This document shows, in pieces, positions 16,530 to 22,953 of a stretch of 28,052 bases of DNA. Where the stretch lies: the IMG/VR virus record IMGVR_UViG_3300042485_001292, positions 1-28,052 of that record; one strand, 5' to 3'. Position 1 is the stretch's first letter. Each line of letters opens with the position of its first letter. The stretch is from a virus. The notes under the pieces are model-generated. The model had not been told where the DNA came from. It did not search any database and was given only the letters and a program-made list of their open reading frames with translations. Made by a program: the position numbers and the translations under genes.

Positions 16530-16749
16530 GATGGGGCGGCGTCTCTTGGGTCAGGCCATCAAGGAAGGTGACTCCTACACCATCCGCATCAACTCGAACC
16601 ACGGCACGGAAAGGTCACGGCTCAACACGGTCGTCCACGAAGCCCTGCACGTCGGCGACTTTGACCTCACGGAAGCCCACGTCCGCTCCCTGACTGCCGT
16701 CGTCACCGAAGTCCTCTGGCGGGAAGGCTACCGCCGCATCAAACAATGA
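16492..16749 (+). CDS. Minimal HExxH zinc metallopeptidase-like protein
   Basis: The 85-residue product is read from the ATG at 16492, which is preceded by basic-start context; an extension from 16435 lies inside the previous gene. NTVVHEALHVGDFDL carries HEALH (residues 49-53), the zinc-binding HExxH motif, with E61 and E73 as candidates for a third ligand. The N-terminal ~40 residues form a short basic/beta region, and the C-terminus is VTEVLWREGYRR. Small phage proteins with this motif form a minimal gluzincin-like group of unknown substrate. Its stop overlaps the holin start (ATGA), so the two are co-translated. Confidence 0.75.
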   Translation: MALKKKIKIKEARMGRRLLGQAIKEGDSYTIRINSNHGTERSRLNTVVHEALHVGDFDLTEAHVRSLTAVVTEVLWREGYRRIKQ

Positions 16750-17114
16750 GTCCCCCTCCGCCTATCGACAGCGACTCCACGCAGTCCCTCGTCAAGGACG
16801 GGCTGGTTGCGTCCATCCTCGGAGGCCTCGCGATGACGGCACGGCTTCTTCTCTCGACCGAGCCTGTCTCACCGGGCTGGGTACTACGCCGTATTACTGC
16901 CGCCGCCATCACCGCGGCCCTTGTCGGCTACGGCATTGCCGACCATATCTCTTCCCCTGGACTACGGATGGCAGTCGTTGGTGCGTCTGGGTACGCTGCT
17001 CCCGAGGTCATGGACTACGTCCTGAAGTACGTCAAAGCCCGCGGAGAGGCCGAGGTCGCCAAGGTGACGAAGAAACCCAATGGCAAAAAGAAACCAGCCA
17101 AGCGGAGGAAGTGA
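16746..17114 (+). CDS. Holin
   Basis: The 122-residue membrane protein has three hydrophobic segments at ~19-37, 49-66 and 73-90, and a strongly basic C-terminal tail (KKPNGKKKPAKRRK), the usual holin layout. Holins oligomerise in the inner membrane and form lesions that trigger lysis. The gene overlaps the metallopeptidase stop by 4 bases and the following membrane protein by 35 bases if that starts at 17080. The specific holin family is not certain; LydA/class I-like is suggested by the number of spans and the tail. Confidence 0.7.
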   Translation: MSPPPPIDSDSTQSLVKDGLVASILGGLAMTARLLLSTEPVSPGWVLRRITAAAITAALVGYGIADHISSPGLRMAVVGASGYAAPEVMDYVLKYVKARGEAEVAKVTKKPNGKKKPAKRRK

Positions 17115-17406
17115 GTCGAACATGATGTGGGCGACTGTGGCCCTGCTTGTTTGCTCTGCCGTGGGGGCTTTCAGCGTGGCCTATATCAGCTCATACATCC
17201 TCGACTCATTTCAGAACACGACTGCGATGGTGATGCTGATCACGGACGCCGGCACGAAGTCGGACGACGCGAACCTTGAGCGCCAACTGTCCGTCGCCAC
17301 CTTGGGGCTGAAGGCCTGCCGCGACCTTGGGTGGGCGTTGGCGGTCGGGTGCGTCGGGGTGGGGGTGGCGGTCTTCCTCCGCTTCCGCCGTCAAAACGCC
17401 TCCTGA
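17080..17406 (+). CDS. Two-TM membrane protein of the lysis cassette
   Basis: The 108-residue product has hydrophobic spans at ~16-38 (MWATVALLVCSAVGAFSVAYI) and ~84-100 (GWALAVGCVGVGVAVFL), with a ~45-residue polar loop and a basic C-terminus (RFRRQNAS). The start is uncertain: ATG 17080 overlaps the holin by 35 bases, while ATGATG at 17122 follows a purine-rich GCGGAGGAAG. A second holin, antiholin or pinholin-type partner is plausible from position; no family is recognised. Confidence 0.65.
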   Translation: MAKRNQPSGGSESNMMWATVALLVCSAVGAFSVAYISSYILDSFQNTTAMVMLITDAGTKSDDANLERQLSVATLGLKACRDLGWALAVGCVGVGVAVFLRFRRQNAS

Positions 17407-17466
17407 GGCAAGCCAAGGGGGTCTAATGGGGGTTTCCATAACTCCCCTCGGTCGGCTTCCTTTGCC
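17407..17466 (+). other. Imperfect long inverted repeat after the lysis cassette
   Basis: GGCAA (17407-17411) pairs with TTGCC (17462-17466), GCC (17412-17414) with GGC (17454-17456), and GGGG (17417-17420) with CCCC (17444-17447). The stem is interrupted and no clear T-tract follows, so it may be an RNA structural or weak termination element marking the end of the late transcript. Confidence 0.4.
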
Positions 17467-17468
17467 AA

Positions 17469-17546
17469 CTAAAGGGGGGTAAAGTGTCCAATCTAAGCCC
17501 CTTAGAAAATAGGTCTTGCATTTAAATCTAAAGACCTCATAACTCA
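17469..17546 (+). promoter_or_regulatory. AT-rich control region with two inverted repeats before the early operon
   Basis: A perfect 15-base palindrome-type hairpin, TCTAAGCCCCTTAGA (17492-17506), is followed by a 7-bp inverted repeat, AGGTCTT (17511-17517) and AAGACCT (17531-17537), with an AT-rich 13-base loop. A second ATCTAA(A)G element is at 17525-17532. The stretch is much more AT-rich than the genome and lies immediately upstream of the 17580-25369 gene series. I find no convincing -35/-10 pair, so a promoter/operator is only suggested. Confidence 0.45.
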
Positions 17547-17579
17547 ATGGCGTACCCAATACACCAAGCCAACAACACC

Positions 17580-17813
17580 ATGAGCAAAGAACTCCCCACC
17601 ACCACCGAAACGATCAAGGCCGAATTCTCTGACCGCTTCAACTACTTCACCTTGATGCGCATCGTCTCCGAGTCTCGCGGCTCGTCCGACCAGCGTGGCT
17701 GGTGTTCCTACGCCCGCCGCGTGATGCTGACCCTCGGCTACCCTTCCGAGACCGCCGAGTGGAGCGACGTCAAGATGTGCGACTATGCCGACAACATCGT
17801 CGTCATGGGCTAA
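17580..17813 (+). CDS. Hypothetical protein, 77 residues, first gene after the control region
   Basis: No family is recognised. The ATG at 17580 is preferred because of the CCAAGCCAACAACACCATG leader, which matches other starts in this phage; an in-frame ATG at 17547 would add 11 residues. The product is mixed, with an acidic N-terminus (TTTETIKAEFSDRFNYFTL) and a basic/aromatic middle (QRGWCSYARRVMLTLGYPS). Being first in the operon, it may be an early host-takeover protein; that is inference from position. Confidence 0.65.
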   Translation: MSKELPTTTETIKAEFSDRFNYFTLMRIVSESRGSSDQRGWCSYARRVMLTLGYPSETAEWSDVKMCDYADNIVVMG

Positions 17814-17834
17814 CCTTTCCCCCCACCCAACCCA

Positions 17835-17936
17835 ATGAAAATCCTCCTCGCCCTCCTCGCGGCTGTCGCCCTGACCGCCTACATCCTCGCCCTCGCCGAC
17901 GGCCCCAGCCTCGTCGACATCATCAACAAGTACTAA
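17835..17936 (+). CDS. 33-residue single-TM peptide
   Basis: The ORF runs from ATG 17835 to TAA 17936 with strongly host-like C-ending codons. It encodes MKILLALLAAVALTAYILAL followed by ADGPSLVDIINKY: a basic start, a ~20-residue hydrophobic span and a short polar tail. The CCCAACCCAATG leader matches other starts in this operon, and it fills the gap between two genes. It could be a signal-anchored membrane peptide. Function is unknown. Confidence 0.6.
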   Translation: MKILLALLAAVALTAYILALADGPSLVDIINKY

Positions 17937-17944
17937 TCACCACC

Positions 17945-18259
17945 ATGCCCGACCCAATGTCCCACGTCCCCGACATGATTGCGTCCCCCGCCCATGTCAT
18001 CCGCGGCCTCTCCTACCAAATCGCCTACGCCCGTGATCGCGTCCTCCAAGGCGACTGGACGGAGAAGTACGCCCGCGAGCGTATCCAAGTGAGCGCCGCC
18101 GTAGCTGAAGAGAACCTCCGCGAGTCCCACAACTGCATGGCGGTCTCCATCTACGCCAACCTAACCACCGGCTGCCGTGCCCTGTTCACTTGGTACTACA
18201 TCGACCGCAACGGCAACAAGGAGGCAGGCTCGGTTCACCCGACGATGGACGGACGATGA
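17945..18259 (+). CDS. Hypothetical protein, 104 residues
   Basis: The ATG at 17945 follows an ATCACCACC leader; the longer ORF from 17702 crosses two other genes and is rejected. The product has helical parts (HVIRGLSYQIAYARDRVL; ERIQVSAAVAEENLRES) and a strand/aromatic end (ALFTWYYIDRNGNKEAG). No family is recognised. It overlaps the endolysin gene by four bases (ATGA), so it is translationally coupled to it and might influence lysis, but there is no direct evidence. Confidence 0.65.
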   Translation: MPDPMSHVPDMIASPAHVIRGLSYQIAYARDRVLQGDWTEKYARERIQVSAAVAEENLRESHNCMAVSIYANLTTGCRALFTWYYIDRNGNKEAGSVHPTMDGR

Positions 18260-18699
18260 GAACCCTAGCCCTCCTCCTCGCGGCGACCTCCCTGCACGCC
18301 ATCACCCCTGGACAAGTCGAGGCCATCATCTTCGTCGAGTCCTCCGGCAACCCCAAGGCCATCGGGCGTCTCGGCGAGCGTGGCCTCCTTCAGTTCTTCC
18401 CAGCTGCGTGGGCCGATACGACCCGCTGGCGTGCCCGCCACGGCCTCCCGACCTACGGCTACAGCACTTGGGCCACGGACGAAGGGGTCGGGCGGGAATA
18501 CGCCACCTCTTGGCTGACCCTCCTTGAGGAACGGCTGACCACGGCGCTAGGCCGACAGCCCACCCTTGGGGAAGTCTACGCCGCCCATCAGCTCGGCTTT
18601 GCAGGCTTTAAGTCTAAAGGGTTTGACCTAAAGAAATGTCCGACCATCACTCGGGTCGTGGTTGCTCGCCTTAACCGAGACCCACGCTCCACCAAATGA
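18256..18699 (+). CDS. Endolysin: exported lytic transglycosylase (SLT-like)
   Basis: The 147-residue protein degrades peptidoglycan. It starts at ATG 18256, overlapping the previous stop. Residues 1-15 (MRTLALLLAATSLHA) are a signal peptide or signal-arrest-release segment. The catalytic domain shows EAIIFVESSGNP (E28 as the catalytic acid), GERGLLQFFP (matching SLT GLMQ, residues 40-49) and VYAAHQLGFAGF as the AYNxG-like third motif. This is the SLT/goose-lysozyme-like fold. An own export signal means lysis timing may depend less on the holin opening. The gene lies in the early-side operon and not next to the holin, which is unusual. Confidence 0.8.
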   Translation: MRTLALLLAATSLHAITPGQVEAIIFVESSGNPKAIGRLGERGLLQFFPAAWADTTRWRARHGLPTYGYSTWATDEGVGREYATSWLTLLEERLTTALGRQPTLGEVYAAHQLGFAGFKSKGFDLKKCPTITRVVVARLNRDPRSTK

Positions 18700-19166
18700 A
18701 CAAGCCAACCATCGTCGCCGTCGACCCGGGCGTTAACGGAGGCATCGCCGTCTTCACTCCTTCCGAGGGGACGACCGAACTCCACAAGATGCCCCCGACC
18801 GACTGGGACGTCGTGAACCTCATCAAGTCCATCCATATGAACGCAGGCCGCGTCATCCTGTACCTTGAGGAGCCTCCGCTCTTCGCCGGCAAGAACATCC
18901 CCGGCTCTGCCATCGGGAAACTGATGTGGAACACGGGCGTCCTCTACGGCTCCGCAGTCGCCAACGGCTGGGAAGTCCACCGCGTGAAGCCCGCGATCTG
19001 GATGAAGGCCCACCCTGTCGGCACCAAAGGCGAACGCACCTCGACCCAATGGAAGAACGTCCTCAAGGCACGGGCCTGTGAACTCTTCCCCGATGAGGAG
19101 GTCACCCTTTGGAACGCAGACGCATTACTCATCCTTGACGCTGCTCGACGCGGCGCCATCAACTAA
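18696..19166 (+). CDS. RuvC-like Holliday junction resolvase
   Basis: The 156-residue protein has the RuvC layout: IVAVDPGVNGGIAVF with the first Asp (D10), a central acidic VILYLEEPP (E58/E59) and C-terminal NADALLILDAAR (D142, D148), which together form the metal-binding centre of RNase H-fold resolvases. It would cut branched DNA made by recombination or replication so that the terminase receives linear concatemers. It is coupled by ATGA to the endolysin gene. Confidence 0.85.
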   Translation: MNKPTIVAVDPGVNGGIAVFTPSEGTTELHKMPPTDWDVVNLIKSIHMNAGRVILYLEEPPLFAGKNIPGSAIGKLMWNTGVLYGSAVANGWEVHRVKPAIWMKAHPVGTKGERTSTQWKNVLKARACELFPDEEVTLWNADALLILDAARRGAIN

Positions 19167-19176
19167 CCCCCCTCCC

Positions 19177-19395
19177 ATGCTTAAGAAACAACCCAAGCCC
19201 ACCCCCGAAGTCAAAGTCCCCGCGACCTACCGCGAACTCTCTGGCTCCTCTTACATCGTCCTGTCCGACGGCACGGTCGCCCGCAAGCTGAAGCCCCGCC
19301 CCGCTGGGCAGACCCGCTATTGGTTCCTCTCCCACGATAACCGCCTCCGCTGCGTCTCCCAGAAGACGGTGGACGAGATGACTTCCTTCCCCTAA
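19177..19395 (+). CDS. Hypothetical small protein, 72 residues
   Basis: The product is read from ATG 19177 (leader CCCCCCTCCC); the extension from 19078 lies inside the resolvase gene. It has a basic Pro/Lys-rich N-terminus (LKKQPKPTPEVKVPATYREL) and a beta-like core (SYIVLSDGTVARKLKPR; YWFLSHDNRLRCVS). No family is recognised. The basic character suggests nucleic-acid contact, but this is not shown. Confidence 0.6.
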   Translation: MLKKQPKPTPEVKVPATYRELSGSSYIVLSDGTVARKLKPRPAGQTRYWFLSHDNRLRCVSQKTVDEMTSFP

Positions 19396-19424
19396 TCCTT
19401 TCCACCCAACCCACAAAACAAGCC

Positions 19425-19634
19425 ATGAACGAAACAAACAAAGACACGCAAGAACGCCTAATCACCCGCAGGGAACTTGCCAAACTCTGCAACGTATCGA
19501 CCCGCACGGTCGACAACTGGGTAGCGTCCAACAGCATCCCGGTCCTCCGTGGTCCGAGCGAGCGATGCGTCCGCTTCCTTTGGAGCGATGTCCTAAACTC
19601 CCTTCGCACCTCCAACCAGAACAACGTCAAGTAA
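19425..19634 (+). CDS. Small HTH DNA-binding regulator (MerR/excisionase-like)
   Basis: The 69-residue protein contains LITRRELAKLCNVSTRTVDN followed by WVASNSIPVLRGPSERCVRF: a helix-turn-helix with the wing (WxxxxxIPVxR...RFxxxDV) typical of MerR-like/excisionase-like HTH_17 proteins. The start follows the characteristic ACAAGCCATG leader. Without an integrase in the genome, an excisionase role is unlikely; a transcription regulator of the early region is more likely. The operator candidates at 17492-17537 are possible targets (inference). Confidence 0.75.
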   Translation: MNETNKDTQERLITRRELAKLCNVSTRTVDNWVASNSIPVLRGPSERCVRFLWSDVLNSLRTSNQNNVK

Positions 19635-19656
19635 CCAACCCACACCAAAACAAGCC

Positions 19657-20244
19657 ATGAGCAAAAAAGAAACCGCTCCCCAGGAGCAGACCAATCCCTA
19701 CTTCGACCTGATCACCGCCCTCTCCTCGATGGAGAACGTCGGCGCCAACCGCATCAACCCCGCCTTCAAGGCACGCTACGTCTCGCTCGACGCCCTGCTC
19801 GACGCGGTGAAGCCTGTCCTGCAAGCCAACAACCTAGCCCTCGTCCAAGTCCTTGAGACCGAGGAAGGCAAGGTCGGGGTGTCCACCTCCCTGCTGCACA
19901 CCTCGGGCCACCTCTTCGCCTTCGGCAAGTTAATGGTCAAGGCCGACGGCCTTACGGCTCAACAGGTCGGGGGTGCCATCACCTACATCCGCCGGCAGTC
20001 CATCCAGACGGCTTGCGGCATCTCGGTGGACCTCGACGACGATGGGCATCAAGCCTCCGCACCGAAGCCCCAAGCCCCCAAGGTCTTCATGGGCGAACTC
20101 CGCTTTGAGAAGGCCGCCGTGGAAATCCTCACGCTCAAGGGTTGGCTCAAGCCTGGACAAGGTTTGAAAGACCTCAGCGCTGAACACCTCGCCGCCATTA
20201 ACACCCACGCCTTCGAGCAGGCCGTCCGCAACGCCGCAAAATGA
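19657..20244 (+). CDS. ERF-family single-strand annealing protein
   Basis: The 195-residue recombinase should anneal complementary single strands during phage recombination. Family features are NPYFDLITALSSMENVGANR, the conserved YVSLDALLDAVKPVLQANNL block, GVSTSLLHTSGHLF and the signature QQVGGAITYIRRQSIQTACG...DLDDDG (~105-130). The C-terminus is a helical, less conserved segment. It forms an exonuclease/annealing pair with the RecE-like gene at 21682. The ACAAGCCATG leader lacks Shine-Dalgarno. Confidence 0.88.
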   Translation: MSKKETAPQEQTNPYFDLITALSSMENVGANRINPAFKARYVSLDALLDAVKPVLQANNLALVQVLETEEGKVGVSTSLLHTSGHLFAFGKLMVKADGLTAQQVGGAITYIRRQSIQTACGISVDLDDDGHQASAPKPQAPKVFMGELRFEKAAVEILTLKGWLKPGQGLKDLSAEHLAAINTHAFEQAVRNAAK

Positions 20245-20507
20245 ACATCGACGACATCATCGAGAACGCCCAGCTAAAGGGCCGCGTCATCGCCCTCGAC
20301 GCTGAAGTAAAGTGCCTTGAGGCCGTCATCCGTGCGCACGAACGGGTCGACTGCCTGTCGGTGACCAGCCTCAAGAAGCAACTGGTGGAGGCTGAAGCAC
20401 AAATCGCCCTCCTCCGCAAACTCGGCACCGAGATGGGCAAGCACCTCCCCGACACCGACGCCGCGAACCGGGCATACATCGACTTTGAAGCGGGAGGTCA
20501 GTCGTGA
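20241..20507 (+). CDS. Coiled-coil small protein (coupled cassette, gene 1)
   Basis: The 88-residue product overlaps the ERF stop (ATGA). It is almost wholly helical with heptad-like hydrophobics (RVIALDAEVKCLEAVIRAHE; LKKQLVEAEAQIALLRKLG), giving an obvious coiled coil. No catalytic or DNA-binding motif is visible. Coupling to ERF suggests a partner or modulator of recombination, but this is inferred. Confidence 0.65.
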   Translation: MNIDDIIENAQLKGRVIALDAEVKCLEAVIRAHERVDCLSVTSLKKQLVEAEAQIALLRKLGTEMGKHLPDTDAANRAYIDFEAGGQS

Positions 20508-20719
20508 GCGAGCAAGTCCGCAGGAAACTCAAGGTGGCGATGCAGGAGAACGCCCGCCTCAAGGCACAGGTCGACAGGCTGACCAAGGCGGGGGATGCCT
20601 ATTCTGATTTAATGGACAGGAAAGCAATGTTCCTCACCGATGAGTCACGATTGATGGCACGGACGGCATCGCTTGCATTCAAGGATGCATTGAACGCCGC
20701 CAAGGGGGTGCAGTCGTGA
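20504..20719 (+). CDS. Coiled-coil small protein (coupled cassette, gene 2)
   Basis: The 71-residue product starts with GTG and overlaps the previous stop (GTGA). The first ~30 residues are a basic heptad helix (VRRKLKVAMQENARLKAQVD), followed by a second helix (ARTASLAFKDALNAAKG). Like its neighbour it has no recognised family; the two could pair through their coiled coils. Confidence 0.6.
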   Translation: MSEQVRRKLKVAMQENARLKAQVDRLTKAGDAYSDLMDRKAMFLTDESRLMARTASLAFKDALNAAKGVQS

Positions 20720-21057
20720 CCACCTCGACCACCTCCGAGCGGGATGCCCGGCAACCCATCAACGTCATCCTCCTCGACCACACCATCGTCCTCATGTGGA
20801 TCGTCAAGACCGAGGCCGTCCGTCAGTACTCCATCCAGGACATGAAGCAGGCCGAGGTCGAGCTCGCTGACCTCGAGGCCGTCATCCTGTCCAAGCAGCG
20901 CAAGCACATCCCCGAACTGACAGGGGCGACCTTTGAACTGAACGGAAACGCCTACGTCATCGACGCGGTCAGCCAATCGGTCGCAGACAAGATAAACAAA
21001 AAATCTGTTTATCTGACCCCTATTTGGCTCTCCGCACGCTCTTTCTTCCCAAGATGA
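20716..21057 (+). CDS. Hypothetical protein (coupled cassette, gene 3)
   Basis: The 113-residue product starts with GTG overlapping the previous TGA. It has a hydrophobic strand pair (NVILLDHTIVLMWIVKTEAV), a helical acidic middle (MKQAEVELADLEAVILSKQR) and a beta-like end (ATFELNGNAYVIDAV). The 3' end around 20990-21040 is less C-biased and AT-rich. No family is recognised. Confidence 0.6.
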   Translation: MTTSTTSERDARQPINVILLDHTIVLMWIVKTEAVRQYSIQDMKQAEVELADLEAVILSKQRKHIPELTGATFELNGNAYVIDAVSQSVADKINKKSVYLTPIWLSARSFFPR

Positions 21058-21323
21058 ACGCCAAATCCGTCCCATCTTCCGTCTACAAGACGGCCCAAGC
21101 CTACGTCGACCAACGCAAGCCTTTCGCCCTAATCATCCTCCTCGACTCCATGCTGTACGTGGAAGTGTCAGCCAAGACGGCAATCGTCTTTGAGCGCCTC
21201 CTAAAGGACTGGACCGCCGAGACCATGCCCACCCTTTACCGCTCCAACCTCCGAACCTTCCTTGTTCTCAAGGGCGAGGTCAAGGAGGTCACCCTTAACC
21301 GCATCCGCACCATCCTCAAATGA
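21054..21323 (+). CDS. Hypothetical protein (coupled cassette, gene 4)
   Basis: The 89-residue product is read from ATG 21054, which overlaps the previous stop (ATGA). It has a helix (SVYKTAQAYVDQRKPF), a hydrophobic strand (ALIILLDSMLYVEV), a helix (AIVFERLLKDWTAETMP) and a basic end (LRTFLVLKGEVKEVTLNR). No family is recognised. The basic C-terminus could bind nucleic acid. Confidence 0.6.
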   Translation: MNAKSVPSSVYKTAQAYVDQRKPFALIILLDSMLYVEVSAKTAIVFERLLKDWTAETMPTLYRSNLRTFLVLKGEVKEVTLNRIRTILK

Positions 21324-21655
21324 CCTCCCAAGACCGCCTAGCCGCCACCCTCCGACGGCTCCAGAACGAGGCCCGCAGCCTCTCCGCCTACCAAACGACG
21401 TTCGTCACCCAGCACGATATCCACCGCGTCAGCATCGACGCCGACCGCCTGCTGTCCGTCCTCGCGATCACGGACGCGACTCACATCGACGACCCGGCTG
21501 ACTTGGTCGAGCTGCGGGAACGCCTCAACATCGTCCGAGCGGACTTGGCCTCACTCCTGGTCAGCGTCCAGAACCTCCACGAGAAGGCCGAGGACATGGA
21601 CAAGACGCTAATCGACGCCGAGAACCTTGTGGACAATCCCGACGAGGTGCTGTAG
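21320..21655 (+). CDS. Helical small protein (coupled cassette, gene 5)
   Basis: The 111-residue product overlaps the previous stop by four bases. It is predicted to be nearly all helical, with long amphipathic runs (RLAATLRRLQNEARSLSAYQ; LVELRERLNIVRADLASLLV; SVQNLHEKAEDMDKTLIDAE). No motif is recognised. It closes the overlapping set begun after ERF; the next gene starts only after a 26-base leader. Confidence 0.6.
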   Translation: MTSQDRLAATLRRLQNEARSLSAYQTTFVTQHDIHRVSIDADRLLSVLAITDATHIDDPADLVELRERLNIVRADLASLLVSVQNLHEKAEDMDKTLIDAENLVDNPDEVL

Positions 21656-21681
21656 CCCTTTCCCACCAACCCACCAAAGCC

Positions 21682-22512
21682 ATGTATACCATCGCACAAT
21701 TCAACGAACGCATCGCCGCCCGTACCCGCCAAGAGTACGAGGCGATTGACGCCCTAAACCAGACCTCCGCCAAGTTGCTCCTCAAGGCGCCCGCGAAGTA
21801 CGCCCACGACAAGGCCAACCCCCGCAAGGACTCCAAGGCCCTCCGTGAAGGCATCATGACCCACGCCGCCGTCCTCGACCCCGAGGCCTTCGCCAAGTTC
21901 AAGCCCGAACCCGAGGCCGACAAGCGCACGAAGGAAGGCAAGGAGGTCCACGCCTACTGGGCGTCCACCCTCCAGCCCGATGACATCCGTTGCAAGGCTG
22001 ACGAGTACGACAACGCCCTGTCCTACTCTGACGCGGTGAAGGCCGCCATGGGCCGTTATAACATCGTCCCGGTCGCAACTGAGGTCATGCTCAAGGCCGA
22101 CTATATCGTCCCCATCAAGGGGTCTATCGACCTGATCGCCGAGGACGGCTACCTCTACGACATCAAGACGACGATGGAAGAGGCCACGCCCAAGGGCTTC
22201 GGCAAGCAACTGATTTGGTCGGACGACTTCAAGCTACAGGCCGCTTGGTATCTCCTACTCTGCAAACTCAACTTCGGTGTCCGCCCCAAGGGCTTCCGTT
22301 TTCTGGTCGTCGAGAAGGAGGCGCCGTTCCTCACCGCCGTCTTTGAACTGCACCCCGACCTCATCGCCGAAGGGGAAGCGTTGATGCTCTCCGCGATGAA
22401 GGCCTATGAGGTCTGCAAGTCCTTTAACGAGTGGCCCGCCTACCCGTCCGAGGTCATCACGATTGCCCGCCCGACCTCCACCGCTCCCCTGGCTCCTATT
22501 AATTTCGCCTAA
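21682..22512 (+). CDS. RecE-like PD-(D/E)XK exonuclease
   Basis: The 276-residue nuclease should resect dsDNA ends to give the single strands that the ERF protein anneals. Motifs are LREGIMTHAAVLDP with H61, E134 (ATEVM), GSID with D150, YDIKTT with D160-x-K162, and QAAWY as the QxxxY motif (Q186, Y190). This is the RecB/RecE-type core, like DUF3799/YqaJ-type phage exonucleases. The start follows CCACCAAAGCCATG. It lies downstream of ERF with five small genes between, instead of directly adjacent as in many phages. Confidence 0.85.
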   Translation: MYTIAQFNERIAARTRQEYEAIDALNQTSAKLLLKAPAKYAHDKANPRKDSKALREGIMTHAAVLDPEAFAKFKPEPEADKRTKEGKEVHAYWASTLQPDDIRCKADEYDNALSYSDAVKAAMGRYNIVPVATEVMLKADYIVPIKGSIDLIAEDGYLYDIKTTMEEATPKGFGKQLIWSDDFKLQAAWYLLLCKLNFGVRPKGFRFLVVEKEAPFLTAVFELHPDLIAEGEALMLSAMKAYEVCKSFNEWPAYPSEVITIARPTSTAPLAPINFA

Positions 22513-22524
22513 CCCACAACCAAC

Positions 22525-22950
22525 ATGGAAAACCAAAACGACCGCCCGCCCCTCACCACCATCGCCGCCTCCGGCAAGTACGTCCTGAAGATGTCCCTCC
22601 CCAAGGAGGACAAGGTCAAGGTCTACGACGATGGCGTCTCCGCCCGCCTGTTCTTCAAGACCGCCGAGGGCCTCTGCTTCTCCAAGTCCTACGGCACCAA
22701 GTACGGCAAGTCCCTCGCCATGCTCGTCGGCAAGATCAGCGGGAAGTTCGTCAGCGAACCAAAGGCCGACCTCTCCGTGCCCGACTTCCTGGACTACCTC
22801 CGCCCAGCCACCAACGTCTATTTCGAGGTCGAGGTTGAAGTGACCCCCGATGGCGAATGGCAGGGCAAGCCGCAGTTCAAGTACAAGATGAACTTCCCCA
22901 AGGGCAAGGGCGTTGCCGCGTCGACCATCCCGACCCCGACCGACTGGTAG
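22525..22950 (+). CDS. Probable ssDNA-binding or recombination accessory protein
   Basis: The 141-residue protein is strand-rich: SGKYVLKMSLPKED, VSARLFFKTAEGLCFSKSY, a helix (KSLAMLVGKISGKFV), then VYFEVEVEVTPDGEWQGKPQ and FKYKMNFPKGKG. This G-K-Y...R-L-F-F pattern recalls DUF669-like proteins that act as phage ssDNA-binding proteins, but the match is by eye only. Its place just behind the exonuclease supports a recombination/replication role. The Lys-rich content fits nucleic-acid contact. Confidence 0.5.
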   Translation: MENQNDRPPLTTIAASGKYVLKMSLPKEDKVKVYDDGVSARLFFKTAEGLCFSKSYGTKYGKSLAMLVGKISGKFVSEPKADLSVPDFLDYLRPATNVYFEVEVEVTPDGEWQGKPQFKYKMNFPKGKGVAASTIPTPTDW

Positions 22951-22953
22951 TCC

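Noticed and set aside
17491-17560. CRISPR or tRNA-like element in the inverted-repeat region
   Set aside because: There are no regularly spaced repeats and no cloverleaf; the repeats are simple palindromes.
19425-19634. Excisionase / temperate lifestyle from the MerR-like HTH protein
   Set aside because: No integrase, attachment site or repressor is visible; a small transcription regulator explains it better.
20716-21323. Paralogy between the products at 20716 and 21054 (both with an IILLD-like hydrophobic strand)
   Set aside because: The resemblance covers only about 15 residues and does not continue, so it is likely chance.
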